The notes below the pieces were generated by a model. That model worked only from the letters and a program-made list of their open reading frames with translations. It made no database searches and had not been told where the DNA came from. This document shows, piece after piece, positions 1-7,222 of a DNA stretch of 64,000 bases; the stretch's first letter is position 1, and each line of letters begins with the position of its first letter. The stretch covers positions 1 to 64,000 of the forward strand of contig NZ_MJIC01000010.1 in the NCBI RefSeq assembly GCF_001758465.1, read 5' to 3'. The position numbers were made by a program, and so were the translations under genes. This stretch comes from Marisediminitalea lipolytica (lineage in GTDB: Bacteria > Pseudomonadota > Gammaproteobacteria > Enterobacterales > Alteromonadaceae).

Positions 1-13
1 TTTATGTGACCGG

Positions 14-545
14 TCGCGAAGCGACAGAACACCACGGGTTTACCCGTGGATGAATGAGTCCGAGGCCTGTATGCTACGAAGATGGAAGTTCGAGTCTCAT
101 CACATGGTCTATATAGACTTCAATATCACGTCGTCTGGGTAACCAAATACAGGCGTCGGATACTGAAGCCTTTCGTCGTGGAGTATTTGCGCAAAGTGTT
201 GCCGAAGCTGCTTCGAAGTATGCCCGGCGTAACGATAGAGCGAATGGGCTTTGATAATGACCATATGCACATGTTGATGGTCATTCCACCGAAATACTCG
301 ATAGCAGAAGTGATGGGTAAACTCAAAGCCCAGTCAGCGTCAAACATGAGAAAGACATTCAAATGGCTAGGAAAGGTCTATTGGAATGAAAATATTGTTT
401 GGTCGCCGGGTTACTTTGTAAGCAGCGTAGGCTTAGACGAGCACACAATACGGAACTACGTTGAGCATCAAGGTCGGAAGGATTCAGATCAGCTCCGAAT
501 GGAGCTGTAACAGAAAGAACCCCGGGCATGCCCGGGGGAATCTAT
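14..545 (+). mobile_element. IS200-type insertion sequence (IS200/IS605 family, tnpA only)
   Basis: A Y1 transposase gene is bracketed by two short perfect hairpins, at 32-49 (stem ccacgggt/acccgtgg) and 520-537 (stem ccccgggc/gcccgggg). Subterminal hairpins at both ends and the absence of terminal inverted repeats are typical of IS200/IS605 elements, which move as single strands. A smaller hairpin lies at 14-24 (tcgc/gcga). The exact ends cannot be placed without an empty-site sequence, and the left end may lie before position 14. There is no accessory tnpB. The element sits directly upstream of tilS. Confidence 0.8.
82..510 (+). CDS. tnpA: IS200/IS605-family Y1 HUH transposase TnpA
   Basis: This is a 142-aa single-domain transposase, close to the usual length for the family. 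It shows the metal-binding HUH motif His61-Met-His63 and the catalytic tyrosine Tyr126 in the helix IRNYVEHQ, with Gln130 four residues on as expected. The protein acts as a dimer that nicks and rejoins single-stranded DNA at the hairpin ends of the element. The frame is intact, so the copy could be active. No tnpB or omega-RNA partner is present. The gene stands alone, and its hairpin-bearing ends flank it. Confidence 0.9.
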   Translation: MEVRVSSHGLYRLQYHVVWVTKYRRRILKPFVVEYLRKVLPKLLRSMPGVTIERMGFDNDHMHMLMVIPPKYSIAEVMGKLKAQSASNMRKTFKWLGKVYWNENIVWSPGYFVSSVGLDEHTIRNYVEHQGRKDSDQLRMEL

Positions 546-572
546 TCGTTATTGACAGGTATCACCCCATCC

Positions 573-1916
573 ATGGACCCGATTGCCCACGCGCTAAAAA
601 TCAGCCTCAGCAGACTTACCGAGGAGCATCGGCCCGAACGTCTTATCGTTGGGCTTAGCGGTGGCGTGGATTCGGTGGTGCTGTTACATGCACTGACCCG
701 ATTACAAACCAGCGATGAAATACCCGTGGTAGAAGCGGTATACATTAATCACGGTTTAAGCCCTAATGCGGCCTCATGGCAAACATTCTGCGCAAGCTTT
801 TGCGCTTCACTGGCAGTGCCGTTTACGGCTTACACGGTGGAAGTGATGCCAGCGCCGCGAGAGAGTCTGGAAGCCTGTGCCAGAGAACAGCGTTATGCCG
901 CATTAACCCGGCATGCAAAAGCCTGCAACGGCGTAATTCTGACAGCCCATCATCAGAATGATCAGGTCGAAACCGTGCTTTTGCAGTTAAAGCGCGGGGC
1001 CGGGCCGAAAGGACTAGGCGGTATTCCGGCACTAACCCGCCTGCATGATGTAACGGTTGTCAGACCGTTGCTGGAGGTAAGCCGTCAGCAAATTGAAGTC
1101 TATGCCCTGGCGCAACAGTTACACTGGATAGAAGATGAATCCAATGCGGATGATAGCTTCGACCGCAATTTCCTGCGCCAACTAATCCTGCCGCCTGTTA
1201 TGTCGCGCTGGCCGTCTTTTGGTCAGACTGTTGCGCGCAGTGCCGGTTTATGTGCTGAGCAGCAGGGGTTACTTGATGAAGTTTGTGATGAACGTTTACA
1301 AAGTATCTGCTCTGGGCCTGAACGAATCAGTGTCAGCGGCCTGAAACGTTATTCTCAGGCCTGGCAAAAAGCGCTGCTCCGCCGCTGGCTGGAAAACAGA
1401 TCAGTACCAATGCCGGGCAGCAGGCAGCTTGAGCAATTATTGTTAATGCTGGAGGCTAAACCTGATGCACAACCTGTGGTGGTTCTTGGCATTCACGAAT
1501 TTCGCCGCTTTCAGGATGCGCTTTTTTTGCTGACAAAAAAGGGTTGCCCAGGCCCTTCGGTCGAAGGGCCATTACCGCTTAACAAAACCGTGACCCTCGA
1601 TGCTTTATCGCTGCGACTGACGCTGAGTACATCGGCTGAAGGGGCGCAATATGAAGTAAAAACGGTCACTGGTAATTCGCTTTTCAGTTTGGCCAGGCCG
1701 CTTTTGAGTCATTCAGTCAAGCCGCTGGATGCCGCGCATCACAAACCGCTTAAACAGTGGTTAAAACTATGGGGAATTGCGCCCTGGGAGCGAACCGATG
1801 TGTTGTTGCTTAGTGACACAGAGCAAGCGCTGGCAGTTGTGCTTAAAGGTAAAATAGTTCCTTTATCTTCGGTGGGGGATGCCAGCGTTTATTTGCAGGT
1901 CGAACTGACAGCCTAG
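573..1916 (+). CDS. tilS: tRNA(Ile)-lysidine synthase TilS
   Basis: TilS ligates lysine to C34 of tRNA-Ile(CAU) using ATP, so the tRNA reads AUA as isoleucine. The P-loop SGGVDS lies near residues 29-34 of the 447-aa protein, followed by the N-type ATP pyrophosphatase core and the TilS substrate-binding and C-terminal domains. Length fits the family. The frame stays open upstream to an ATG at 528, but that codon lies inside the right-end hairpin of the IS element, so the ATG at 573 is the better start. A weak acagg lies 13 nt upstream of it. The insertion probably separated tilS from its native upstream neighbour, which lies outside the window. Confidence 0.92.
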   Translation: MDPIAHALKISLSRLTEEHRPERLIVGLSGGVDSVVLLHALTRLQTSDEIPVVEAVYINHGLSPNAASWQTFCASFCASLAVPFTAYTVEVMPAPRESLEACAREQRYAALTRHAKACNGVILTAHHQNDQVETVLLQLKRGAGPKGLGGIPALTRLHDVTVVRPLLEVSRQQIEVYALAQQLHWIEDESNADDSFDRNFLRQLILPPVMSRWPSFGQTVARSAGLCAEQQGLLDEVCDERLQSICSGPERISVSGLKRYSQAWQKALLRRWLENRSVPMPGSRQLEQLLLMLEAKPDAQPVVVLGIHEFRRFQDALFLLTKKGCPGPSVEGPLPLNKTVTLDALSLRLTLSTSAEGAQYEVKTVTGNSLFSLARPLLSHSVKPLDAAHHKPLKQWLKLWGIAPWERTDVLLLSDTEQALAVVLKGKIVPLSSVGDASVYLQVELTA

Positions 1917-1953
1917 CGTGCCAGTGCAGACAATGAGGCAAATGTTTGCCTCA

Positions 1954-2886
1954 TCAGGCTGCCTGGTACGTATCCTTGCCGTCTTCTTTGGCTACGTAAA
2001 GCGCTTTGTCTGCACGGTCAAATAACTCACCCATACTGTCATTTTCCCGCAGCAGCGAACCGCCAATACTGCAGGTAACGCCATGTTTTCTGAACAAAGG
2101 ATGAGCGTGCATAGCGTCGTGAATACGTTCGGCAATGGCTGACAGCTCGGCCGCTGAGGAAACATCTAACAGGCAGCAAAACTCGTCGCCACCAAACCTG
2201 TAAGCCTCTTCATGACCTCGAATGGTGTCAGTGAGGATTTCAGCGGTAGTGATTAGCACTTCGTCACCTTGCTGGTGGCCGAATTTGTCGTTTACCTGCT
2301 TAAAATTGTCCAGGTCTACCACTAGTAACCCAAAGGTTTGGCCATTGCGGGTAAAGCGATTGATCAGGCGCTGCGTGGCTTCATTAAAACCGTTGCGATT
2401 GCCCAGATTAGTCAGCGGATCCTTTGTTGCCATCAGGCGCAAACGCTGGAATTCAAGGGCGTGTAGCAACGGTCGGGTAAATAGTTGGTGAAGCGTTGCC
2501 AGCACACGACGTTGTGCCGGTGTCAGGTTTTCGTCAAAAACATAATGCACAAAGGCAGCATGTTTGCCGTGGTCCAGGCGTATTGCACTGACAGGCAGGC
2601 TCACAGTGTATTCGCTACTGGCGATACCGGCGCTAAGCTGCTTGTCAAATTCGCTCATATTGATACCGATAAGCGGCAGATATTTATTTACCTGCGTAAA
2701 ATAAAGGGATACCAGTGTAGAAATTTCAATCGTGGAGGTCAGCTGATTCATTACGCTGTTAACCTGTTCACTGGTAAGTATTTCTGGTTCCACGGAACTA
2801 AGAAAACTCCCTTCTGATGATGCGTGCTCATACTGAATCATTGAAATATCCAATTGCTGCCCCTCACTACGTGGCTTGTATTTCAC
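1954..2886 (-). CDS. GGDEF-domain protein, probable diguanylate cyclase
   Basis: The C-terminal half of this 310-aa protein (about residues 150-310) is a GGDEF domain with an intact FGGDEF motif at residues 231-236 and the family signature DPLTNLGNRNGF near 156. It should make cyclic di-GMP from two GTP. The inhibitory I-site position reads RGHE instead of RxxD, so product feedback may be weak. The N-terminal 140 residues have no predicted membrane span and may be a GAF-like or other sensor domain; I do not recognise it firmly. It is transcribed towards tilS and appears monocistronic. Its target process is unknown, though the nearby flagellar genes make motility plausible. Confidence 0.85.
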   Translation of the reverse strand: MKYKPRSEGQQLDISMIQYEHASSEGSFLSSVEPEILTSEQVNSVMNQLTSTIEISTLVSLYFTQVNKYLPLIGINMSEFDKQLSAGIASSEYTVSLPVSAIRLDHGKHAAFVHYVFDENLTPAQRRVLATLHQLFTRPLLHALEFQRLRLMATKDPLTNLGNRNGFNEATQRLINRFTRNGQTFGLLVVDLDNFKQVNDKFGHQQGDEVLITTAEILTDTIRGHEEAYRFGGDEFCCLLDVSSAAELSAIAERIHDAMHAHPLFRKHGVTCSIGGSLLRENDSMGELFDRADKALYVAKEDGKDTYQAA

Positions 2887-2993
2887 TTAACCGATGACAA
2901 AAAAATGTCGTTTCTTGTGAAATTGTGTGCTTCGATTAGACTTATTCGATAGATTGCAAAACACATGCCCAAAATGCATTGCGGGGAAGTTAA

Positions 2994-4970
2994 GTGGTAG
3001 AACAAGGTTTCGTTCAGATTGTACTGTTAATGCTGCTGGCAGTTGCCAGTGTGGCGGTTTTTAAGCGTATTCATCTTCCGCCCATCCTGGCGTATTTGTT
3101 TGCCGGCGTTATTGCCGGACCGAGCGGTCTGGCGCTTTATTCCCACCCGGAGGATATGCATCTTGCTGCTGAGGTGGGGATTGTTTTTTTATTGTTTTCT
3201 TTGGGGTTAGAGTTTTCACTGCCAAAACTCATGGCTATGCGCTCGCTGGTATTCGGCGCCGGGCTAATGCAGATGGTACTGACAACCGTACTGGGGTCTT
3301 TGGTGGTCTGGTTACTGGTTGACACCTCACCGTCGGCTGCCATTGTGATGGGGGGCATGCTGGCGTTAAGTTCTACCGCAATTGTTATCAAACAAGTTAC
3401 TGAGATGGGTATTCTCAATAACGTTCGTACCCAGCTGGCCGTCAGTATTTTGTTGTTTCAGGACCTGGCGGTGGTGCCTTTTCTGATCGTTATTCCGTTG
3501 CTGTCGGGGGAAAGCGATACCAGCCTTGCCATGGCGCTGAGCCTGGCACTGGTTAAGGGTGTATTGGTGGTTGGTTTGTTAATGTCGGCAGGTAAATGGG
3601 TGTTGCCCTGGGTCTTTCGCGAAGTCGCCCGGACCCGCACCGATGAGTTATTTGTTTTAACCACTATTCTGGTGGCCCTGCTGGCCGGCGGCTTAACTTA
3701 TGCCTTTGGTCTGTCGATGGCGCTAGGGGCCTTTCTGGCCGGTATGATGTTGGGCGAGAGTCAGTATAAATACCAACTCGAAGCGGATATTCGTCCGTTT
3801 CGTGATATTTTGATGGGATTGTTTTTTGTTACTGTGGGGATGCAGTTAGATATTTCCGTGTTGATGAGTTATGGCCACTGGGTGATCCTTGGCGTGGTGA
3901 TACTCATGCTCTCTAAAGTGATTTTAGTGCGGCTTTCTGCAAGTGTGTTTTCAATTTCCCCAATCGATGGCTGGTCAGCCGGCTTAAAACTTTGCCAGGT
4001 GGGGGAGTTCAGTTTTGTTATTGCATCACTGGCAAGCTCCCATTCAGTTATTACCGCTACGCAGTCTTCTATCCTCATTTCTATTGGTGTAATCAGTATG
4101 GCTTTTACGCCCTGGCTGGTTGAGAACAGTCTGGCACTGGCGCAAAAGTTAAGTCCCGAAAATAACACCAGTATCGAACCGGAAGTACCGGTTATCAATG
4201 TGAGCGAAATTGAGGGGCATGTCATTATTTGCGGTTTTGGCCGGGTAGGGCAGTCGGTTGCCAGAATGCTAAGTATGGAAGATGTCCCGTATCTGGTAAT
4301 CGACGTCGACCCGATCCGGGTGTTAGAAAGCCGTAGTGCCGGTGAACATGTAATTTATGGCGATGCCACGCAAAAGGATATTTTACATTCTGCTGGGGTA
4401 GACAAAGCCAAACTGGTGCTGGTGACCTTTGCCGAGGCTGATAAAGCAAAGCTGGTAATAAGTTCAGCCCGCCAGGCTAAAGACACCATTGATGTGATGG
4501 TGCGCACACCAAGAGATGCCGAGCTTGACGCATTGTATAACGCTGGTGCGAGTCAGGTGGTGCCTGAGTTGCAGGAAGGCAGTCTGATGCTTATTTCACA
4601 GGTTATGCATTACGCTGGCGTACCCATGTCGAAAATCCTCAAACGGGTTAGGGAAGAACGTAAAGGCCGTTATGATCACCTGCATGGCTTTTATCCTGGC
4701 GAAACCACCGAAATAAGTTATCAAACCGCCGATAAGCTGGAGTTTATCCATGCCATCGCGCTGGGCGCTAACGCTTATGCAGTGGGCAAACCTTTATCGG
4801 AGCTGTCCGTGTTGCGTAAAAAAGTGAAGATAAAAGCAATTAAACGGGATGGCGTCGAATCTACCGTGGAGAACTGGCAAGGCGAATTTGTTGCTGGTGA
4901 TGTATTAATTATTGCCGGTAAGCCCGGGCGCGTCGAGCGCGCCGAACGGTACCTGCTGGATGGCTATTAA
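2994..4970 (+). CDS. KefB-type monovalent cation:proton antiporter (CPA2) with TrkA domains
   Basis: This 658-aa inner-membrane protein has about 12-13 hydrophobic segments in residues 5-385 (Na_H_Exchanger fold). A cytoplasmic TrkA-N Rossmann domain follows, beginning at residue 408 with the dinucleotide-binding motif GFGRVG, and then a TrkA-C domain at about 575-655. This is the architecture of KefB/KefC and YbaL-like potassium-efflux or cation:proton antiporters gated by nucleotides. The start is GTG at 2994, supported by the Shine-Dalgarno ggggaag 5-6 nt upstream. It converges with the response-regulator gene, with only 3 nt between stop codons. Ion specificity cannot be read from sequence. 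Confidence 0.88.
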   Translation: MVEQGFVQIVLLMLLAVASVAVFKRIHLPPILAYLFAGVIAGPSGLALYSHPEDMHLAAEVGIVFLLFSLGLEFSLPKLMAMRSLVFGAGLMQMVLTTVLGSLVVWLLVDTSPSAAIVMGGMLALSSTAIVIKQVTEMGILNNVRTQLAVSILLFQDLAVVPFLIVIPLLSGESDTSLAMALSLALVKGVLVVGLLMSAGKWVLPWVFREVARTRTDELFVLTTILVALLAGGLTYAFGLSMALGAFLAGMMLGESQYKYQLEADIRPFRDILMGLFFVTVGMQLDISVLMSYGHWVILGVVILMLSKVILVRLSASVFSISPIDGWSAGLKLCQVGEFSFVIASLASSHSVITATQSSILISIGVISMAFTPWLVENSLALAQKLSPENNTSIEPEVPVINVSEIEGHVIICGFGRVGQSVARMLSMEDVPYLVIDVDPIRVLESRSAGEHVIYGDATQKDILHSAGVDKAKLVLVTFAEADKAKLVISSARQAKDTIDVMVRTPRDAELDALYNAGASQVVPELQEGSLMLISQVMHYAGVPMSKILKRVREERKGRYDHLHGFYPGETTEISYQTADKLEFIHAIALGANAYAVGKPLSELSVLRKKVKIKAIKRDGVESTVENWQGEFVAGDVLIIAGKPGRVERAERYLLDGY

Positions 4971-4973
4971 GCG

Positions 4974-5861
4974 CTAATTCAAGCGGTTGTGGGGCACACA
5001 AAAAATGTCAGCAGGTGTGGGGAGCGAGTCAGCGAGATGCTCAGAAATACCAATTTTAGGCGCAATCCCAATGTCCCTGGAGTTTTTAAGGCTATCCACG
5101 TAACTGACTAATACCTGGGAGAGATTTTGCGCAAAGCGTTCGGTTTCTGCCAGGTTATACTCGGGCAATACAACCACAAGGTTATCGCCGTGCAGACGCC
5201 CGCCAAAGCCCTCTGTGTTGGTTAACTGTTGACGAACAATATTGGCAAACTCCGCAATTAATTTGTCGCCGGCTGAAAAACCGTTTTTCTCGTTATATTG
5301 CTCTAACTTGCTGATACCCACAGTGACGGTGCAAAAGGGTACGCCAGAAAGCTGGCTCTGTAACCAGGCTTGTTCAGCCTTTTCGGTAATAGAGCGACGG
5401 TTAAACAGCATGGTCATTGGATCGGTAAATGCTTCAAGCTGTAATAAATCCCAGTGCTTCTGGTAATTTAGTAACAGCTTGGTTTTATGAAATAAAACAG
5501 TGGTATTTAGTGGCTTAATCAAATAATCGGTAGCACCCGCCATAAATGACGCGGTGATATCTTCTGACCGGTCTGAACTGGTGGTAACAATAATCGGCGT
5601 GTTGACATGGTGCGGTATTTTGCGGATGTGCTTAATCAGGTTTAAGCCTGAACCATCCGGTAAATTTAAATCAATAATGAATAACGCGATATCCCGTCTG
5701 AGGTGTCGGTTTGCACCGGCTTCAGTACAAACGGGTAAAATAGTAATATTGTCACCGGAGAGGGTATCTTCGAGAATGGTGAGCGTGGCTAATTCATCTT
5801 CAACAATTAAAATTGTGGACGTATTATTGCTTTGACTTTCCTTACTGTTGTCTGTCCACAT
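4974..5861 (-). CDS. Response regulator with REC domain and degenerate GGDEF domain
   Basis: Residues 17-135 of this 295-aa protein form a receiver domain with the acidic pair Glu21/Asp22, phospho-acceptor Asp64 in FIIDLNLPDG and the conserved Lys116-Pro. Residues 140-295 align with a GGDEF domain, but the signature RFGGDEF reads RLHGDNL (222-228), losing a glycine and the catalytic glutamate. The closing AY.AK..GRN signature is also decayed (ADIFCVPHNRLN). It is therefore unlikely to make cyclic di-GMP. It may bind GTP or act through protein contacts. No histidine kinase gene is adjacent. It is transcribed convergently with the antiporter gene. Confidence 0.87.
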   Translation of the reverse strand: MWTDNSKESQSNNTSTILIVEDELATLTILEDTLSGDNITILPVCTEAGANRHLRRDIALFIIDLNLPDGSGLNLIKHIRKIPHHVNTPIIVTTSSDRSEDITASFMAGATDYLIKPLNTTVLFHKTKLLLNYQKHWDLLQLEAFTDPMTMLFNRRSITEKAEQAWLQSQLSGVPFCTVTVGISKLEQYNEKNGFSAGDKLIAEFANIVRQQLTNTEGFGGRLHGDNLVVVLPEYNLAETERFAQNLSQVLVSYVDSLKNSRDIGIAPKIGISEHLADSLPTPADIFCVPHNRLN

Positions 5862-5987
5862 AATGCCGGACCCTAACTACTTTTAACTGAACTGATACTA
5901 AAGTATAGAAGGCGTTATGGGATTTTAAAAGGTGTAGTGCAAATGAGTGGTAAAAACATTATCTCCGTTCAGTTCAATACAAAGTAC

Positions 5988-6012
5988 ACCTACCCGCTGA
6001 AAGCGGGTAGGT
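5988..6012 (-). terminator. Strong hairpin downstream of the PspB-like gene, probable terminator
   Basis: A perfect 11-bp stem (acctacccgct/agcgggtaggt) closes on a 3-nt GAA loop, 44 nt beyond the stop codon of the PspB-like gene on the minus strand. The following minus-strand bases are only moderately T-rich, so intrinsic termination is likely but not certain. Two further inverted repeats lie between it and the gene (6013-6035 and 6050-6061). Confidence 0.5.
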
Positions 6013-6055
6013 TGTTCAGGTCAGGTGTTTGAACATCTGAAGGGCGTCGGCCTGA

Positions 6056-6292
6056 TCAGGCGACCTTGTCATTTTCCAGATCTTTAAATTGTTTCTTTAA
6101 ATCGTATCCAGGGTCGGTAACGATTTTTTCCAGCGTCGCAATTCTTTCCTTTAACTGCGCAATCTCTTTTTCCAGTGCCTCGGTATTGTCGCTCGCCCCG
6201 GCATGTTTGGATTTATGTTTTGAAATTGACGTGATCATGCTCGCCAGGGCACTAATTGCGACGATCACTACTATTGCTGTCCAAAAGCTCAT
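6056..6292 (-). CDS. PspB-like small membrane protein with coiled coil
   Basis: This 78-aa protein has one N-terminal membrane segment (about residues 4-22), a short basic linker and a coiled coil (about 38-75) ending RIATLEKIVTDPGYDLKKQF. The layout and the RI..LE.I.td..y.. signature resemble PspB, the inner-membrane partner of PspA/PspC in the envelope-stress response. No pspA, pspC or pspF lies nearby, so it is an orphan and its role is inferred only. Its final codons form part of a 12-nt palindrome at 6050-6061. Confidence 0.7.
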   Translation of the reverse strand: MSFWTAIVVIVAISALASMITSISKHKSKHAGASDNTEALEKEIAQLKERIATLEKIVTDPGYDLKKQFKDLENDKVA

Positions 6293-6455
6293 AATTTTTC
6301 CCTTCTTTTTTAGAGTTACGTATAATTCAGCACAAATTCCACTCTAAGTGCAAGACTGACACTAATGGTTTAGTGGAATACTTATTTGAAGCAAGAGCAG
6401 CAAAGAGCTAGCCAAGTATAATAAATCTTTTTAAAACAATTGGTTATATTTTTAT

Positions 6456-6464
6456 TGGTATAAT
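6456..6464 (+). promoter_or_regulatory. Extended -10 promoter upstream of tadA
   Basis: TGGTATAAT (TGn plus a perfect TATAAT at 6459-6464) lies about 50 nt before the tadA start, in a very AT-rich stretch. No good -35 box is found at 16-18 nt, which fits an extended -10 promoter. Confidence 0.5.
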
Positions 6465-6515
6465 AAGTAATGCTTTTGTTCGCTGATTTGACTATTAAGT
6501 TAGGTTTTTTCACCA

Positions 6516-7007
6516 ATGAATGAGCAAGTTAGTCAAGATGAAGACTGGATGCGTCATGCCTTAATGCTGGCAGCAAAAGCCGAAGCCATGAACGAGATTC
6601 CGGTTGGTGCGGTGGTCGTGGCTGATGGCAGGATTATTGGCGAAGGCTGGAATACGCCTATTGCGGATCACGACCCTTCTGCCCACGCAGAAATGAAAGC
6701 TCTGCGGCAAGCGGCGAAAGCCGTCGAAAATTATCGCGTTATTGATGCTACTTTATACGTCACTCTGGAGCCTTGCCCAATGTGTGCTGGTTTGCTGGTA
6801 CACAGTCGCATAAATCGCCTGGTGTTTGGCGCTTTTGATGAGAAAACCGGCGCGGCTGGCAGTGTGATGCAACTTTGTCAGCATCCTCAGTTAAATCATC
6901 AAATCGCGGTGTCGGGAGGTGTTTTAGCCAGTGAATGCGGCGGTGTAATATCGGCGTTTTTTAAGCGAAGAAGAGCAGAAAAGAAGGCGGCAAAAGCGGG
7001 GAATTAG
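6516..7007 (+). CDS. tadA: tRNA-specific adenosine-34 deaminase TadA
   Basis: TadA deaminates A34 to inosine in tRNA-Arg(ACG), an essential wobble edit. The 163-aa protein has the zinc and catalytic motif His57-Ala-Glu59 and the second motif PCPMC (Cys87, Cys90), both intact. The start is ATG at 6516. Order with mltF and purL matches the arrangement in Escherichia coli. An extended -10 promoter lies upstream. The 3' end overlaps, by 4 nt, the end of a small convergent ORF on the other strand. Confidence 0.95.
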   Translation: MNEQVSQDEDWMRHALMLAAKAEAMNEIPVGAVVVADGRIIGEGWNTPIADHDPSAHAEMKALRQAAKAVENYRVIDATLYVTLEPCPMCAGLLVHSRINRLVFGAFDEKTGAAGSVMQLCQHPQLNHQIAVSGGVLASECGGVISAFFKRRRAEKKAAKAGN

Positions 7008-7117
7008 CTTGCTTTTGCCATTTGCGCCAGGTCAAAATTTAAAAACTGACGGCGTCTTTGAAAGATTTTCTGGCTCGTTTTACGCACCTGATGGCGTCTT
7101 CTGTTTGTATTTTTCAT
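7004..7117 (-). CDS. Predicted 37-aa basic small protein, unknown function
   Basis: A 37-codon frame on the minus strand begins MKNTNRRRHQ and ends LAQMAKAS. It contains nine arginine/lysine residues in three clusters (RRR at 6-8, RK at 12-13, RRR at 21-23) and has no membrane segment. A good Shine-Dalgarno (aagga) lies about 8 nt before the ATG, which is the main support for translation. Its stop codon overlaps the tadA stop. I do not recognise the protein. A nucleic-acid or ribosome-binding role would fit the composition but is a guess. Confidence 0.5.
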   Translation of the reverse strand: MKNTNRRRHQVRKTSQKIFQRRRQFLNFDLAQMAKAS

Positions 7118-7222
7118 AAGATTTTCCTTTTGTTATTAATGGTTAGGCATTTTCCAGTTGGCCTTTCCAGTGATTACATGTATCACTTTAGTAAAGTTAT
7201 ATGAAGGTGATATGACAAAAGA

